Below, one piece after another: positions 8,580 to 16,940 of a stretch of 64,000 bases of DNA. Each line of letters opens with the position of its first letter. Positions within the stretch are counted from its first letter, which is position 1. Source of the stretch: Variovorax paradoxus. GTDB taxonomy: Bacteria > Pseudomonadota > Gammaproteobacteria > Burkholderiales > Burkholderiaceae_C. The translations under genes were made by a program, and so were the position numbers. Location of the stretch: the NCBI RefSeq assembly GCF_024734665.1, contig NZ_CP102931.1:618001-682000 (forward strand). The letters run 5' to 3'. Below the pieces are notes generated by a model. That model was not told the origin of the DNA and searched no databases. It worked only from the letters and a program-made list of their open reading frames with translations.

Positions 8580-8963
8580 TCAGGCACGGGGATCGATGGC
8601 GAGCGCGCGCGCCACGGCGCCGGCGCTGGCCTGGATGAATTCGACGGCCAGGCCGTCCGGCAGGCGCAGCCAGTTGCGGCCCTGCGGCATCTCGGTCACG
8701 CCGAAGGCCTGTGCGGCGGCGAGTGCGGCCTCGAGGTCTTCGCACATCACGCCGAGATGGCCGAGGCGGCCTTCAGGCCCTGCGTAGTCCGGCTTGGCCA
8801 TGAACTGCATGCCGCCGAGGGTCCAGTACTGGACCGGCTCTTCGAGCGTGCCCTGCACTTCGCGCATCGTCATGCCGCAAACGTCGTGGAAGAACCTGAT
8901 GTGCCAGTGGATGTCTTTCACCCAGATGGCGACGTGCTCCACATAGGCGCGCGGCGTGCTCAT
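8580..8963 (-). CDS. VOC family (glyoxalase/bleomycin-resistance fold) protein
   Basis: This 127-aa vicinal-oxygen-chelate protein starts MSTPRAYVEHVAIWVKDIHW. His10 (in VEHVAIWV), a central HLGVMCEDLEAA and the C-terminal VEFI with Glu are in the places of family metal ligands. Members are isomerases, lyases or dioxygenases acting on small oxygenated substrates. The start at 8963 overlaps the stop of the upstream reductase gene (ATGA 8960-8963). The exact reaction in this pathway is unknown. Confidence 0.75.
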   Translation of the reverse strand: MSTPRAYVEHVAIWVKDIHWHIRFFHDVCGMTMREVQGTLEEPVQYWTLGGMQFMAKPDYAGPEGRLGHLGVMCEDLEAALAAAQAFGVTEMPQGRNWLRLPDGLAVEFIQASAGAVARALAIDPRA

Positions 8964-9889
8964 TTCGCCTCCAGCCGGCGTTCGATGCCCTTGATGGCCG
9001 CAACCAGTGTCTGGTTGACCGGCGTCGGCACGTTGTGCTCGCGCCCGGTGCGCACCACCGCGCCGTTGATGAAATCGATCTCGGTGATGGAGCCTTTCTC
9101 CAGGCTCTGCAGCATGGAGGTCTTGAACTCGTAGGGCAGGCCTTCGGCGGCCATCACCCATGCATCGCGCGGAGACTTGATCGACAGCTTCACGCCGATG
9201 GACCGCGCGACGGCCATGGCCTCGGCCACGGCGGCGACGGCCGTGGCCTCGATCTCGGGCACCGCGTAGAGGCTGCCGTACACCTGGCCCGTGATGCCGC
9301 TGAGCGCGCCGGTCGAGACGTTGATGAGCAGCTTGTCCCACATCACGCCCAGGATGTTGTCGCTGACCTCGCAAGGGAGTTGGGCGCGCTCGAATTCGGC
9401 CGCGATGGCCCTGGCGCGGTCGCTCACGCTGCCGTCGAGTTCGCCGATCACCGTGCGCTTGCCGCGCGTGCCGGCAATGATGCGGCCCGGGCCGAGCAGG
9501 ACGCCGCCGACGTAGGTCTTGCCGGCCAGCACGTGCTTGCGGCCGGCGACGTCGGCCAGGATTTCCTCGTGGCCCATGCCGTTCTGCAGCGACATCAGCG
9601 CGGTGTCGGGTCCGACGATCGACATCGCGCCTTCGATGGCCGAGCGCGTGTGGAAGGACTTGACCAGCACGATCACCAGGTCGGCCGGCGGCAGGCCCTC
9701 GACGCTGGTCGATGCGCGCACCTTGACGCGGCGCTCCGAGTCGCCTTCCTTCATGAGGAGGCCGTCGCGCTGGATGGCGTCGACGTGCGCCTGGAACGGG
9801 TCGATGAGCGTGACGTCCGACCCGCCGGCGGCGAGCGTGCCGCCGATGGCGCAGCCGAGGGCGCCAGCGCCCAGGAAATAGATTCTCAT
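8960..9889 (-). CDS. Ketopantoate reductase (ApbA/PanE) family oxidoreductase
   Basis: This 309-aa protein has the N-terminal dinucleotide loop GAGALGCAIGG (residues 7-17), a KSFHTRSAIEGA segment with the family Lys, ALMSLQNGMGHEE, and the helical C-terminal domain with WDKLLINVSTGALSGITG. The family reduces 2-ketopantoate or other 2-keto acids with NADPH. As first gene of an operon with CoA-transferase and hydratase genes it probably acts in catabolism, not pantothenate synthesis. A second paralogue lies at 34725. The start at 9889 is preceded by AAGAGAC. It is transcribed away from the LysR gene at 9992. Confidence 0.78.
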   Translation of the reverse strand: MRIYFLGAGALGCAIGGTLAAGGSDVTLIDPFQAHVDAIQRDGLLMKEGDSERRVKVRASTSVEGLPPADLVIVLVKSFHTRSAIEGAMSIVGPDTALMSLQNGMGHEEILADVAGRKHVLAGKTYVGGVLLGPGRIIAGTRGKRTVIGELDGSVSDRARAIAAEFERAQLPCEVSDNILGVMWDKLLINVSTGALSGITGQVYGSLYAVPEIEATAVAAVAEAMAVARSIGVKLSIKSPRDAWVMAAEGLPYEFKTSMLQSLEKGSITEIDFINGAVVRTGREHNVPTPVNQTLVAAIKGIERRLEAK

Positions 9890-9939
9890 GCCTGTCTCTT
9901 GAAGGAGTGTCTCGAAGGGATGCGTCGAAGATAGGTTTC

Positions 9940-9954
9940 GACGAACATTTCGTC
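9940..9954. promoter_or_regulatory. Palindromic operator between the reductase operon and its LysR gene
   Basis: GACGAACATTTCGTC is a perfect 6-3-6 inverted repeat in the 102-bp divergent intergenic region, 51 bp from the operon start and 38 bp from the LysR start. Size and position fit a LysR-family recognition site acting on both promoters. Binding by the neighbouring regulator is inferred. Confidence 0.55.
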
Positions 9955-9991
9955 CATGACATGGAGTGAATGATCTACATTCCGTTTTGAA

Positions 9992-10936
9992 ATGAATGCC
10001 GACGACGACAACCTCGATGCAAGCGCGGGCCTGCTCAGCCTCAAGCTGCTGCGCCTGTTCGACCTGATCTACACCACGCAGAGCGTGACGCGCGCGGCCG
10101 ACCAGCTCGGCCAGAGCCAGCCGACGGTGAGCAACTGGCTGGGCCGGCTGCGCAGGCACTTGGGTGACGAGCTGTTCGTGCGCACCGCGGCAGGCATGCA
10201 GCCGACACCGCGCGCGGAAGAACTGATCGTTCCGGCGCGCGAGGCCCTGGCGGCGCTGCGCCGCGTGGCCGCGCCGCCGGAAGTGTTCGACCCGTCGAGC
10301 GCGACGCGGCGCTTTCGTATCTGCATGACGGATGCCAGCCACATCACGTTGCTGCCGCAACTGTTGGCACACGTGCGCGCCGTGGGCCCCGGCATTCGCC
10401 TGGAGGCTGCGCGCATCGACGAGCAGACCGGGCAAGCGCTGCAGTCAGGCCAGGCCGACCTGGCGATCGGACTGGTCCCCTGGCTCGAATCAGGCTTCTA
10501 CCAGCAGGTGCTGTATCCGCAGGATTGGGTATGCCTGGTGAATGCACGGCATCCGCGCGTCGGCTCGAAGGGCATGGGCCTGCGCGACTACAAGGCCGAG
10601 GCGCACATCGGCATCGTCGGCGGCACGGGCGTGCAACTGCTGGAGGCGGCACTGCTGCGGCACCGCGTCGAACGGCGCATCCTGCTGGAGCTACCCGGCT
10701 TCCTGGGACTGGCCGCCATCGTCTCGACCACAGATCTCGTGGCTACGGTGCCTCGCCAGATCGGCGAGACACTGGCCCGCACCAACGGGCTCGCTGTCTT
10801 TGATTGCCCGGTGCCTGTGCCACCCTTCACCGTCAAGCAACACTGGCATGCGCGTTACAACCAGGACCCGGCGAATCGCTGGCTGCGCGGTTTGTGCGAA
10901 CGGCTTTTTGCCAAGAAGTCGAACGCGCGTAAATAG
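9992..10936 (+). CDS. LysR family transcriptional regulator of the aroQ/aroE/CoA-transferase operon
   Basis: This is a 314-aa LysR protein. The N-terminal winged helix is clear (LLRLFDLIYTTQSVTRAADQLGQSQPTVSNWLGRLRRHLGDELF, about residues 16-60), then a periplasmic-binding-like effector domain with RFRICMTDASHITLLPQLL. It is transcribed divergently from the six-gene operon at 8960-5556 and very likely controls it; the co-inducer is presumably a pathway intermediate. The effector domain resembles the NodD/NahR-like branch (LxPQxxxHVR...). Downstream is a long gene-poor stretch. Confidence 0.88.
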   Translation: MNADDDNLDASAGLLSLKLLRLFDLIYTTQSVTRAADQLGQSQPTVSNWLGRLRRHLGDELFVRTAAGMQPTPRAEELIVPAREALAALRRVAAPPEVFDPSSATRRFRICMTDASHITLLPQLLAHVRAVGPGIRLEAARIDEQTGQALQSGQADLAIGLVPWLESGFYQQVLYPQDWVCLVNARHPRVGSKGMGLRDYKAEAHIGIVGGTGVQLLEAALLRHRVERRILLELPGFLGLAAIVSTTDLVATVPRQIGETLARTNGLAVFDCPVPVPPFTVKQHWHARYNQDPANRWLRGLCERLFAKKSNARK

Positions 10937-11924
10937 AGGATCGAGCCTGTCGACGGTCAGGGTGAAAAGCACGATGCGCTTTGAGCGCCTGCTCCGGGCG
11001 ATAGCTTCAACCCGGAGCGCAGTGAACGAAGTGGCCTTGATGGTGCGGCCCGACGGCACGACCGAATGGCATTGCGAGACCGACCTGGGCCCGATCACCG
11101 TCGCCCCAAGAAAACCCGAGTGGCCGATCAAGCTCTTGAGCGCCATGACCGAGCGCGTTTCGACGACCACGTTGGGCAGCGCAAGGTTCTGCCGCGCTGC
11201 ACGTTTCGCCGTTTCGGAGAAATCCAACCGTCGCTTGGGTGGCACACGCCACCGTTGGTCAAGGCAGAGCCGCATCACCTGATCAATGCATTCATGCGTT
11301 GTCAGGCGAGCACCCCTCGCGAGACATCGAGCGAATCAGCTTCGCGCTTCCGGGGATGTCAGGTGCCGTTCGGCGTGTTGCGTGAGCGGCTCGCCGACAT
11401 GGCTGTGGAGAAGCTCAGTCATCAGGATTGGGTGCCAGCATCCGGTGCATGGCGTTCAAAGGCTCTGCGCACGCCGTGAGAGAACAATGCCATTCCACTG
11501 AAAAATGAGTGAGTGAATCTCGATTTTCGATGCAGTCAAAAAACAAGGGATGAAGTCTTGGTTGCTCTACTCCGTCGATCGCTGCATCGTGAATGGAACG
11601 CCTTGTAATGCACAAGTGTTGGTTGATGTTAGGCCTGATGCGCCGGTATTTCCTTTTTTGTCGGACTCCACTTAAGAGCTGGCCATAACTTGTCACACGG
11701 TGAATCCGAAGCGACGCTCCGCGTCACTTTCCGGGATCAATTGGCGCGTTCTTCTCCGGCGGGGTCTGAGGCATGAATCGTGCGCCGCATGGCTTGGTCG
11801 GCGAGTGGATCCGGGCCCGAGCCTGCGACATGCCGCTGGCCATGCACGATGAAAGTATTCCCCGCATGCGAAGTACGCAACGCGTGCGGCGGCTGGTTCT
11901 CTTCAATCTAAAAAAATCATTCCC
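10937..11924 (+). other. Gene-poor stretch; possible decayed coding fragment
   Basis: About 990 bp with no gene I can support. From about 11023 to 11160 one plus-strand frame has coding-like codon use (it reads EVALMVRPDGTTEWHCETD), but it has no convincing start or Shine-Dalgarno site, and the good codon use stops about 130 bp before the frame ends at 11282. A gene remnant is possible; I recognise no family. The part from 11490 to 11700 is clearly more AT-rich than the surroundings. Confidence 0.4.
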
Positions 11925-13205
11925 ATGATGATGTTTCCCCGAGGATGCGTTTCCGCACTGATGCTTTCGGTGCTCCTGTCTGGCTGCGGCGGTGGAGGTG
12001 GAGGTGGCGGCAACCAGGGCAGTGGCCTGGCCGGCCTGTCCGGTCTGGGCAGTGGAAGTCAAGGCAGCAATGGCACCGGCCAAAGTGGCGGTGGCACAGG
12101 CGGCACGAGCGGCACGGGTGGCACGGGTGGCACGGGTGGCGGCACAGAAGGGGGCACTTCGCCCGTCGCAGCGACCACAGCACTGGTGACCAGGCTCGGC
12201 AAGCCCGCCCGGGTGCTGTTCGGGCTCGGCTCCGGTTCCATCGACGAGATGAAGAAACAGGACATTCATCCGGACATCGTGGACACCTACCTGGTAGGCA
12301 CTGGCGCAGGCGCCTGGCCCACCTGGAACAGTCCCGACGGCGCGTACCTCACATACACCGCGCAGGCCAACCAGGCCTACGGCGCGATTCCGATGTTCAC
12401 GCTCTACCAGATGCAGGGCGATCTGAGCGGCATCAACGACGCGACCTTCATGAACAAATACTGGGGGCAGACGCGGCTGATGTACCAGCACATTGCGGAC
12501 CTGCGCGGGCCCGTTCTGATCAACCTGGAGCCTGACTTCTGGGGGTTCCTTGCGGCGAAGAGGCCCGATCACGATGCGACGCAAATTCCGGCCGTCGTGA
12601 ACAACCAGCCGGAATGCGCCGGCTTGCCGAACACCGCCGCGGGCCTCGGCCAATGCCTCGTGCAGATGGGCAGGCAGATCGCGCCCAAGGCGCTGGTGGG
12701 ATTCCCGCCCTCCTTCTGGAGCGGCACCGCTGCCGAGATCGGCGCGCAGATGCGCGTGGTCGGGGCAGACAAGGCGGACTTCATCGTCGCCCAGACCAGC
12801 GACCGCGACGCGGGCTGCTGGGAAGCTGCATCGCCGCCCGACGAATGCACGGGGCGAAGCCCACCGTTCTACTGGGACGCAAGCAACAAGACCAGCCCGA
12901 ACTTCCACGACTCCCAGAAGCAGATTTCGGACTACCGTGCAGCACTGGGCAATGACCTCCCGATCCTGTGGTGGCAGACGCCTATGGGCGTGCCGTCCGA
13001 TACGCCCGGCGGCACGGACCAGCACTACCGCGACAACCATGTCGACTACATGCTGCGCAACGCCCAGGAGTACGGCGACATCCACACGTTCGCGATCGTC
13101 TTCAGCCCAGGAGGCGGCCACCAGACCTCCATCACCACCGATGGTGGCCAATTCGCCCGCCTGTCGGGCCAGTACCTTGCGCGAGGCGGTGCGGCCTTGA
13201 AGTAG
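11925..13205 (+). CDS. Glycine-rich lipoprotein of unknown function
   Basis: This 426-aa protein has a lipoprotein signal (lipobox LLSGC, Cys21), so it is probably anchored to a membrane. A ~55-residue low-complexity linker of Gly, Ser and Thr (for example GTGGTSGTGGTGGTGGG) follows. The rest is globular: RVLFGLGSGSIDEMKK, LINLEPDFWGFLA, LPILWWQTPMGVPS and IHTFAIVFSPGGGH. Several aromatic and acidic residues at ends of predicted beta strands suggest a TIM-barrel, glycosidase-like fold, but I recognise no defined family. Transcription probably starts in the AT-rich region upstream; no strong Shine-Dalgarno precedes the ATG at 11925 or 11928. A decayed paralogue follows at 13397. Confidence 0.7.
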   Translation: MMMFPRGCVSALMLSVLLSGCGGGGGGGGNQGSGLAGLSGLGSGSQGSNGTGQSGGGTGGTSGTGGTGGTGGGTEGGTSPVAATTALVTRLGKPARVLFGLGSGSIDEMKKQDIHPDIVDTYLVGTGAGAWPTWNSPDGAYLTYTAQANQAYGAIPMFTLYQMQGDLSGINDATFMNKYWGQTRLMYQHIADLRGPVLINLEPDFWGFLAAKRPDHDATQIPAVVNNQPECAGLPNTAAGLGQCLVQMGRQIAPKALVGFPPSFWSGTAAEIGAQMRVVGADKADFIVAQTSDRDAGCWEAASPPDECTGRSPPFYWDASNKTSPNFHDSQKQISDYRAALGNDLPILWWQTPMGVPSDTPGGTDQHYRDNHVDYMLRNAQEYGDIHTFAIVFSPGGGHQTSITTDGGQFARLSGQYLARGGAALK

Positions 13206-13396
13206 CGATCGGACGCCGGGATCGCACTTGATCCGGCTGCGACATCTTCTTGGATGAACGCCAGGATTCGCCCGCCTCGCGAGCCGAAAAGCCTTCAAGG
13301 CGGATCGCGGGCTGATCAATGAAATCAGCGCCTCCAGGAAAGCTGGCGGCCCGTGTCGGCCTCCGCGACTTTTCTGCGCATTAACCAACGGCTCCC

Positions 13397-13905
13397 ATGT
13401 TTGATAAAACCGATTTTGCTGCTGCGTTGCTCGTGTTGAGCGCGGTCGTGCTCCCGGGTTGTGGGAGCGGAGAATCGGGAAGTTTCCAGGCGGACGCTAC
13501 GGTCCCCGCCGCCCCGGGAGACACCCCGGTGGCCCGCGTCATCAAGCACCCCGATGTTGGGGTCACCCTCTCGCACGACATGATCGATCTTGAACCCGAT
13601 TTTTTTGGTTTCGCGCGAGGGTACGGCCTTCTGGACCAGGTCCCGGCGCAGGTGACGGCTGCGAATCCGACCGACTGCGCAGACCAGGCGAACACTGTGG
13701 CGGGTCTGGCTCACTGCCTGATCGCAATGACCCGCAAGTAAGCTCCCAACACGGCCGTCGGCCTGCACAGGTCGCGAGCGCCCATGCCGGAGCTCTGATG
13801 TTCGGCCAAGGATCGGACCTGTCGACCACGGCTGAAACCGACTGCGGCAACCTGTACAAGAAGACGGCCGCCTATCTAAATGCAGGGGGCACACCGCTCA
13901 AATAG
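13397..13905 (+). pseudogene. Decayed, internally deleted copy of the upstream lipoprotein gene
   Basis: An open frame 13397-13741 starts with a lipobox (VVLPGC) and then matches the intact gene at 11925: MIDLEPDFFGFARGYG corresponds to LINLEPDFWGFLA, and ANTVAGLAHCLIAMTRK to NTAAGLGQCLVQMGRQ. About 110 residues that lie between the linker and LEPDF in the intact gene are missing. After the stop at 13739-13741 a different frame reads NLYKKTAAYLNAGGTPLK and stops at 13903-13905, matching the intact C-terminus QFARLSGQYLARGGAALK. So two deletions and a frame change remain from a tandem duplicate. A truncated protein of 114 aa could still be made. Confidence 0.75.
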
Positions 13906-14157
13906 CGTGTCCCTGCGTGCTGTCGCATAGCCACCCTGGCGCCGGCCTGACAGCCGGCGCTTGAACTCGCCATCGCTGAGTTCCAGCTCACTTGCTTCGC
14001 GCCAGTTGTCGGTCATCGCTTCCAACAGACCTCGAGCCGCACATTCTGTCGCAGCCGTGAGCCATGTTTCCTGTTCGCGCCAGAGTGCGTGCAAGTGCGT
14101 GACTCCGAGTCGAAGCGCCTCGATGTGACACGGCAACTCCCTCAAGGTCTGGATCAA
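13876..14157 (-). pseudogene. Short unrecognised reading frame, possibly a gene remnant
   Basis: A 93-codon minus-strand frame with plausible codon use reads ...LTAATECAARGLLEAMTDNWREASELELSDGEFKRRLSGRR.... The only possible start is a TTG just after an in-frame stop, and there is no Shine-Dalgarno site, so the 5' end may be lost. It overlaps the tail of the lipoprotein remnant by 30 bp. I recognise no family; it may not be translated. Nothing else is seen between 13906 and 14296. Confidence 0.25.
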
Positions 14158-14296
14158 GGTCGACGCATGTCAGCATCTCTGTTAGCGCCGATGCAATCTT
14201 GACCAGCTGAACCGCAAAGGCCGATTGATTACGTAGGCTCCAGTTTCCCGAGGCGCTCGAACAGAACGCTCAGTCCGCGGTGAAGCCGCTGGCGCC

Positions 14297-16924
14297 CTAT
14301 GGCATTTCCCGTGCGCTGACCGGATCGGCCGTAGGCGGCAGCGCCCCACGCAGCGGGCCGGGCGCCAGCTTGCGCGTATCGACCAGCGGCTGCGACGGCG
14401 GAATGAGCTGCGTGCCTTCCATGCGGGTGCTGCCCGCACCCCGGTTGTTCGAGCGCTGCAGCAGCGTATCGGGCAGCACCGGCGCGGCGTTCGCCCCGCG
14501 CAGCATGATGTTGTCGGTGCTGGGCTGCGTCTGCAGCTGCTGGCCGCGGATCTCGTCGTAGCGGTCGTAGGCGAAGGCCTCGGTCGAGGCGCCATCGCGC
14601 ATCACCGCCGGGCGCAGGAACATCATCAGATTGCTCTTGGTGCGCGTGCGGTTCTCGCTCTTGAACAGGTTGCCGACCACCGGGATGTCGCCGGCGAAGG
14701 GCACCTTTTCAGTGTTGGTGCCGTAGGTGTCCGACAGCAGGCCGCCGAGCATGACGAGCCCGCCGTCTTCCACCAGCACGCTGGATTCGAGCGAGCGCTT
14801 GTTGGTGGTGGGGCCGTTGGGGTCGGTGGTTGTGCCGGGCGCGACGTTCGAGATCTCCTGGAAGATCGTCATCTTCACGGTGCCGTTCTCGTTGATGGTC
14901 GGACGCACGCGCAGGGTGAGGCCGACGTCCTTGCGCTCGACGGTGGTGAACGGGTTCACGCCCACCGAGCCCGAGGTGCTGGCGTAGGAGCCGGTCGGGA
15001 ACGGCACGTTCTGGCCGATGACGATCTTGGCTTCTTCGTTGTCCAGCGTCAGCAGGTTGGGCGTCGAGAGCACGTTGGCGTCGTTGTCGTTGCTGAAGAA
15101 ATTCGCCACCGCGCCCAGGATGTACTGGCCGCCGATCTTGCCGGCAATGCCGAGATTCAGGCCAGACTGGACCGACGTTGCCAGGCCGGAGGCATCCTTG
15201 GTGGCCAGCGCCTGGGTCAGCGCCAGGATGTTGCCGCCGTTGAGGGAGGAGTTGGTGCCGATGACGGCGTTGTTGCCCAGCGCGCTTTGCCACTGCACGC
15301 CGAACTTGGCGGCCTTGGTGGCGTTGACCTCGACGATCAGCGCCTCGATCATGACCTGCGCGCGCCGGCCGTCGAGCTTGTCGATCACGGCGCGCATCTG
15401 GCGGTATTGCGGCTCGGGCGCCGTGATGATCAGCGAATTGGTCGTCGGGTCGGCCTGGATCTGGCCGCCGGTGGAGGGCTGGTTGGCGGCTGGCGAGCCG
15501 CTTTGACCGCCCGTGCTGTTCTGCGTGGCCTGCTGTGGCACGGCGCTGCTGCCGTCAGCCGCACCCGCACCCGCGCCCGTGGTGCCCGATGGCCGGTTCG
15601 CTGCCATCGCGGCGCGCAGCGTGGCCGCCAGACGTACCGCATCGGCGTTCTTCAGGTAGACCACATAGATGTTGCCGGCCGCGCCGTTGCTGCTTTCCGC
15701 GGGCGGGCGGTCGAGCTTCTCGACCAGCGTGCGCACGAGCTGCGCGCGCGCCGGGTTGGCCGCGCGCATGAGCACCGAGTTGCTGCGCGGATCGGCCAGC
15801 AGCGTAGTGCGGAACGATGCGTCGGCACCACCTGGTGCTTCGCTGACGCTCGATGCGCCCGGCGCACCGCCATCGATGAGCCGCTGCACCAGCGGAATCA
15901 GGTCGGTGGCGATCGAGTGCTTCAGCTGGATGACCTCGACATCGGATGCATTCGGCACATCGAGCGCCGCGATGATGCGCGCGAGCCGGCGCATGTTGTC
16001 GGCGTAGTCGGTGATCACGAGCGAGTTGCTGCCCGGGTTCACGTTGATGGTGTTGTTCGGTGGAATCAGCGGACGCAGCACTGGCATCAGGGCGTTGGGC
16101 GACTCGTGGTTGAGCCTGAAGATCTGGGTGATGACCTGGTTGCTTGCCGACGCTGGTACGGCTCCGATGGAGGTGTTCACGGCGACGCTCTGCAGCTTGG
16201 CGTTGGCTTCGAGCACCACCTTGTAGAGGCCGTCGGCCTCCACCACTGCAAAGCCCTGCAAACGCAGCGCAGCGGCGAACTGGTTGAAGGCCGCGGCCGG
16301 CTGCACGGCGCGGTCGGTCACGAGGTCCATCGTGCCCTTCACGCGCGGATCGACCACCACATTGCGCCCGGTGACCACCGCCATGGTGCGCGCCACGGCC
16401 TCGATGTCGGCGTTGGAGAAATTGAGCGTGATCGGGCTGCTGCGAACAACAGGCGCTGGCGCGGCCTCGGCCGGCGCGGACGTTTCCACCGTCCGTGTCT
16501 CGGCAGCGGCAACCGCCTGCAGCGTGACCCGCACCGAATTGCCTTGCAGCTCTGCCGTGTACGGCACCGGCTGCCGCAGATTCAACACCACCCGGCTGCG
16601 CTCGCCTGCCTGCACCACATTGATAGAGCGCAGGTTGGGCTGATTCACTTCGATGGCTGCGCGCCCGACATCGTTGGTGGCGCCAAGGAAGTCCAGCGCG
16701 ATGCGCGCGGGGCTCGCGACCGAAAAACTGCCGGGCACGGCGGCGAGGGGTCGTGCCAGGTCGATCTGGATCACCTCCACACCCTGTTGCATGGCGCTTG
16801 CGACCGCCTTGATCGCGTTCTGCGCGCAGGCGGTGCCGACCGCGCCGGCCGCAAGCAGACCCAGGCACACGGCCCGGAGGCGGAACCGGGACCGGAGAGC
16901 GCCCCGTGCGCCGAGGTCTTTCAC
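14297..16924 (-). CDS. gspD: Type II secretion system secretin GspD with an N-terminal AMIN-like domain
   Basis: This 875-aa protein forms the outer-membrane secretin channel. Seen in order: a signal peptide ending near ACAQ (35); an AMIN-like domain (about 45-140) normally found in PilQ and amidases; the N0 domain (about 164-235, ITLNFSNADIEAVARTMAVVTGRNVVVDP); N1-N3 ring domains with repeated SNSLVITDYADNMRRLARI-type motifs; a Gly/Ser/Gln-rich insert (about 440-490); and the secretin core (about 500-770) with VPFPTGSYAS, VLVEDGGLVMLGGL and VPFAGDIPVVGNLFKS. The C-terminal tail is long and proline-rich. No other gsp gene lies nearby, so it is encoded apart from its system. Confidence 0.85.
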   Translation of the reverse strand: MKDLGARGALRSRFRLRAVCLGLLAAGAVGTACAQNAIKAVASAMQQGVEVIQIDLARPLAAVPGSFSVASPARIALDFLGATNDVGRAAIEVNQPNLRSINVVQAGERSRVVLNLRQPVPYTAELQGNSVRVTLQAVAAAETRTVETSAPAEAAPAPVVRSSPITLNFSNADIEAVARTMAVVTGRNVVVDPRVKGTMDLVTDRAVQPAAAFNQFAAALRLQGFAVVEADGLYKVVLEANAKLQSVAVNTSIGAVPASASNQVITQIFRLNHESPNALMPVLRPLIPPNNTINVNPGSNSLVITDYADNMRRLARIIAALDVPNASDVEVIQLKHSIATDLIPLVQRLIDGGAPGASSVSEAPGGADASFRTTLLADPRSNSVLMRAANPARAQLVRTLVEKLDRPPAESSNGAAGNIYVVYLKNADAVRLAATLRAAMAANRPSGTTGAGAGAADGSSAVPQQATQNSTGGQSGSPAANQPSTGGQIQADPTTNSLIITAPEPQYRQMRAVIDKLDGRRAQVMIEALIVEVNATKAAKFGVQWQSALGNNAVIGTNSSLNGGNILALTQALATKDASGLATSVQSGLNLGIAGKIGGQYILGAVANFFSNDNDANVLSTPNLLTLDNEEAKIVIGQNVPFPTGSYASTSGSVGVNPFTTVERKDVGLTLRVRPTINENGTVKMTIFQEISNVAPGTTTDPNGPTTNKRSLESSVLVEDGGLVMLGGLLSDTYGTNTEKVPFAGDIPVVGNLFKSENRTRTKSNLMMFLRPAVMRDGASTEAFAYDRYDEIRGQQLQTQPSTDNIMLRGANAAPVLPDTLLQRSNNRGAGSTRMEGTQLIPPSQPLVDTRKLAPGPLRGALPPTADPVSAREMP

Positions 16925-16940
16925 TGGCGGGCGGTTCGTC

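Noticed and set aside
11066-11479. A 137-codon plus-strand frame after the LysR gene
   Set aside because: It has no Shine-Dalgarno, poor codon use in its second half and no recognisable domain; treated as gene-poor DNA.
13325-13894. Minus-strand frames opposite the lipoprotein relic
   Set aside because: No start signal or recognisable product; the plus strand shows clear homology to the neighbouring gene.
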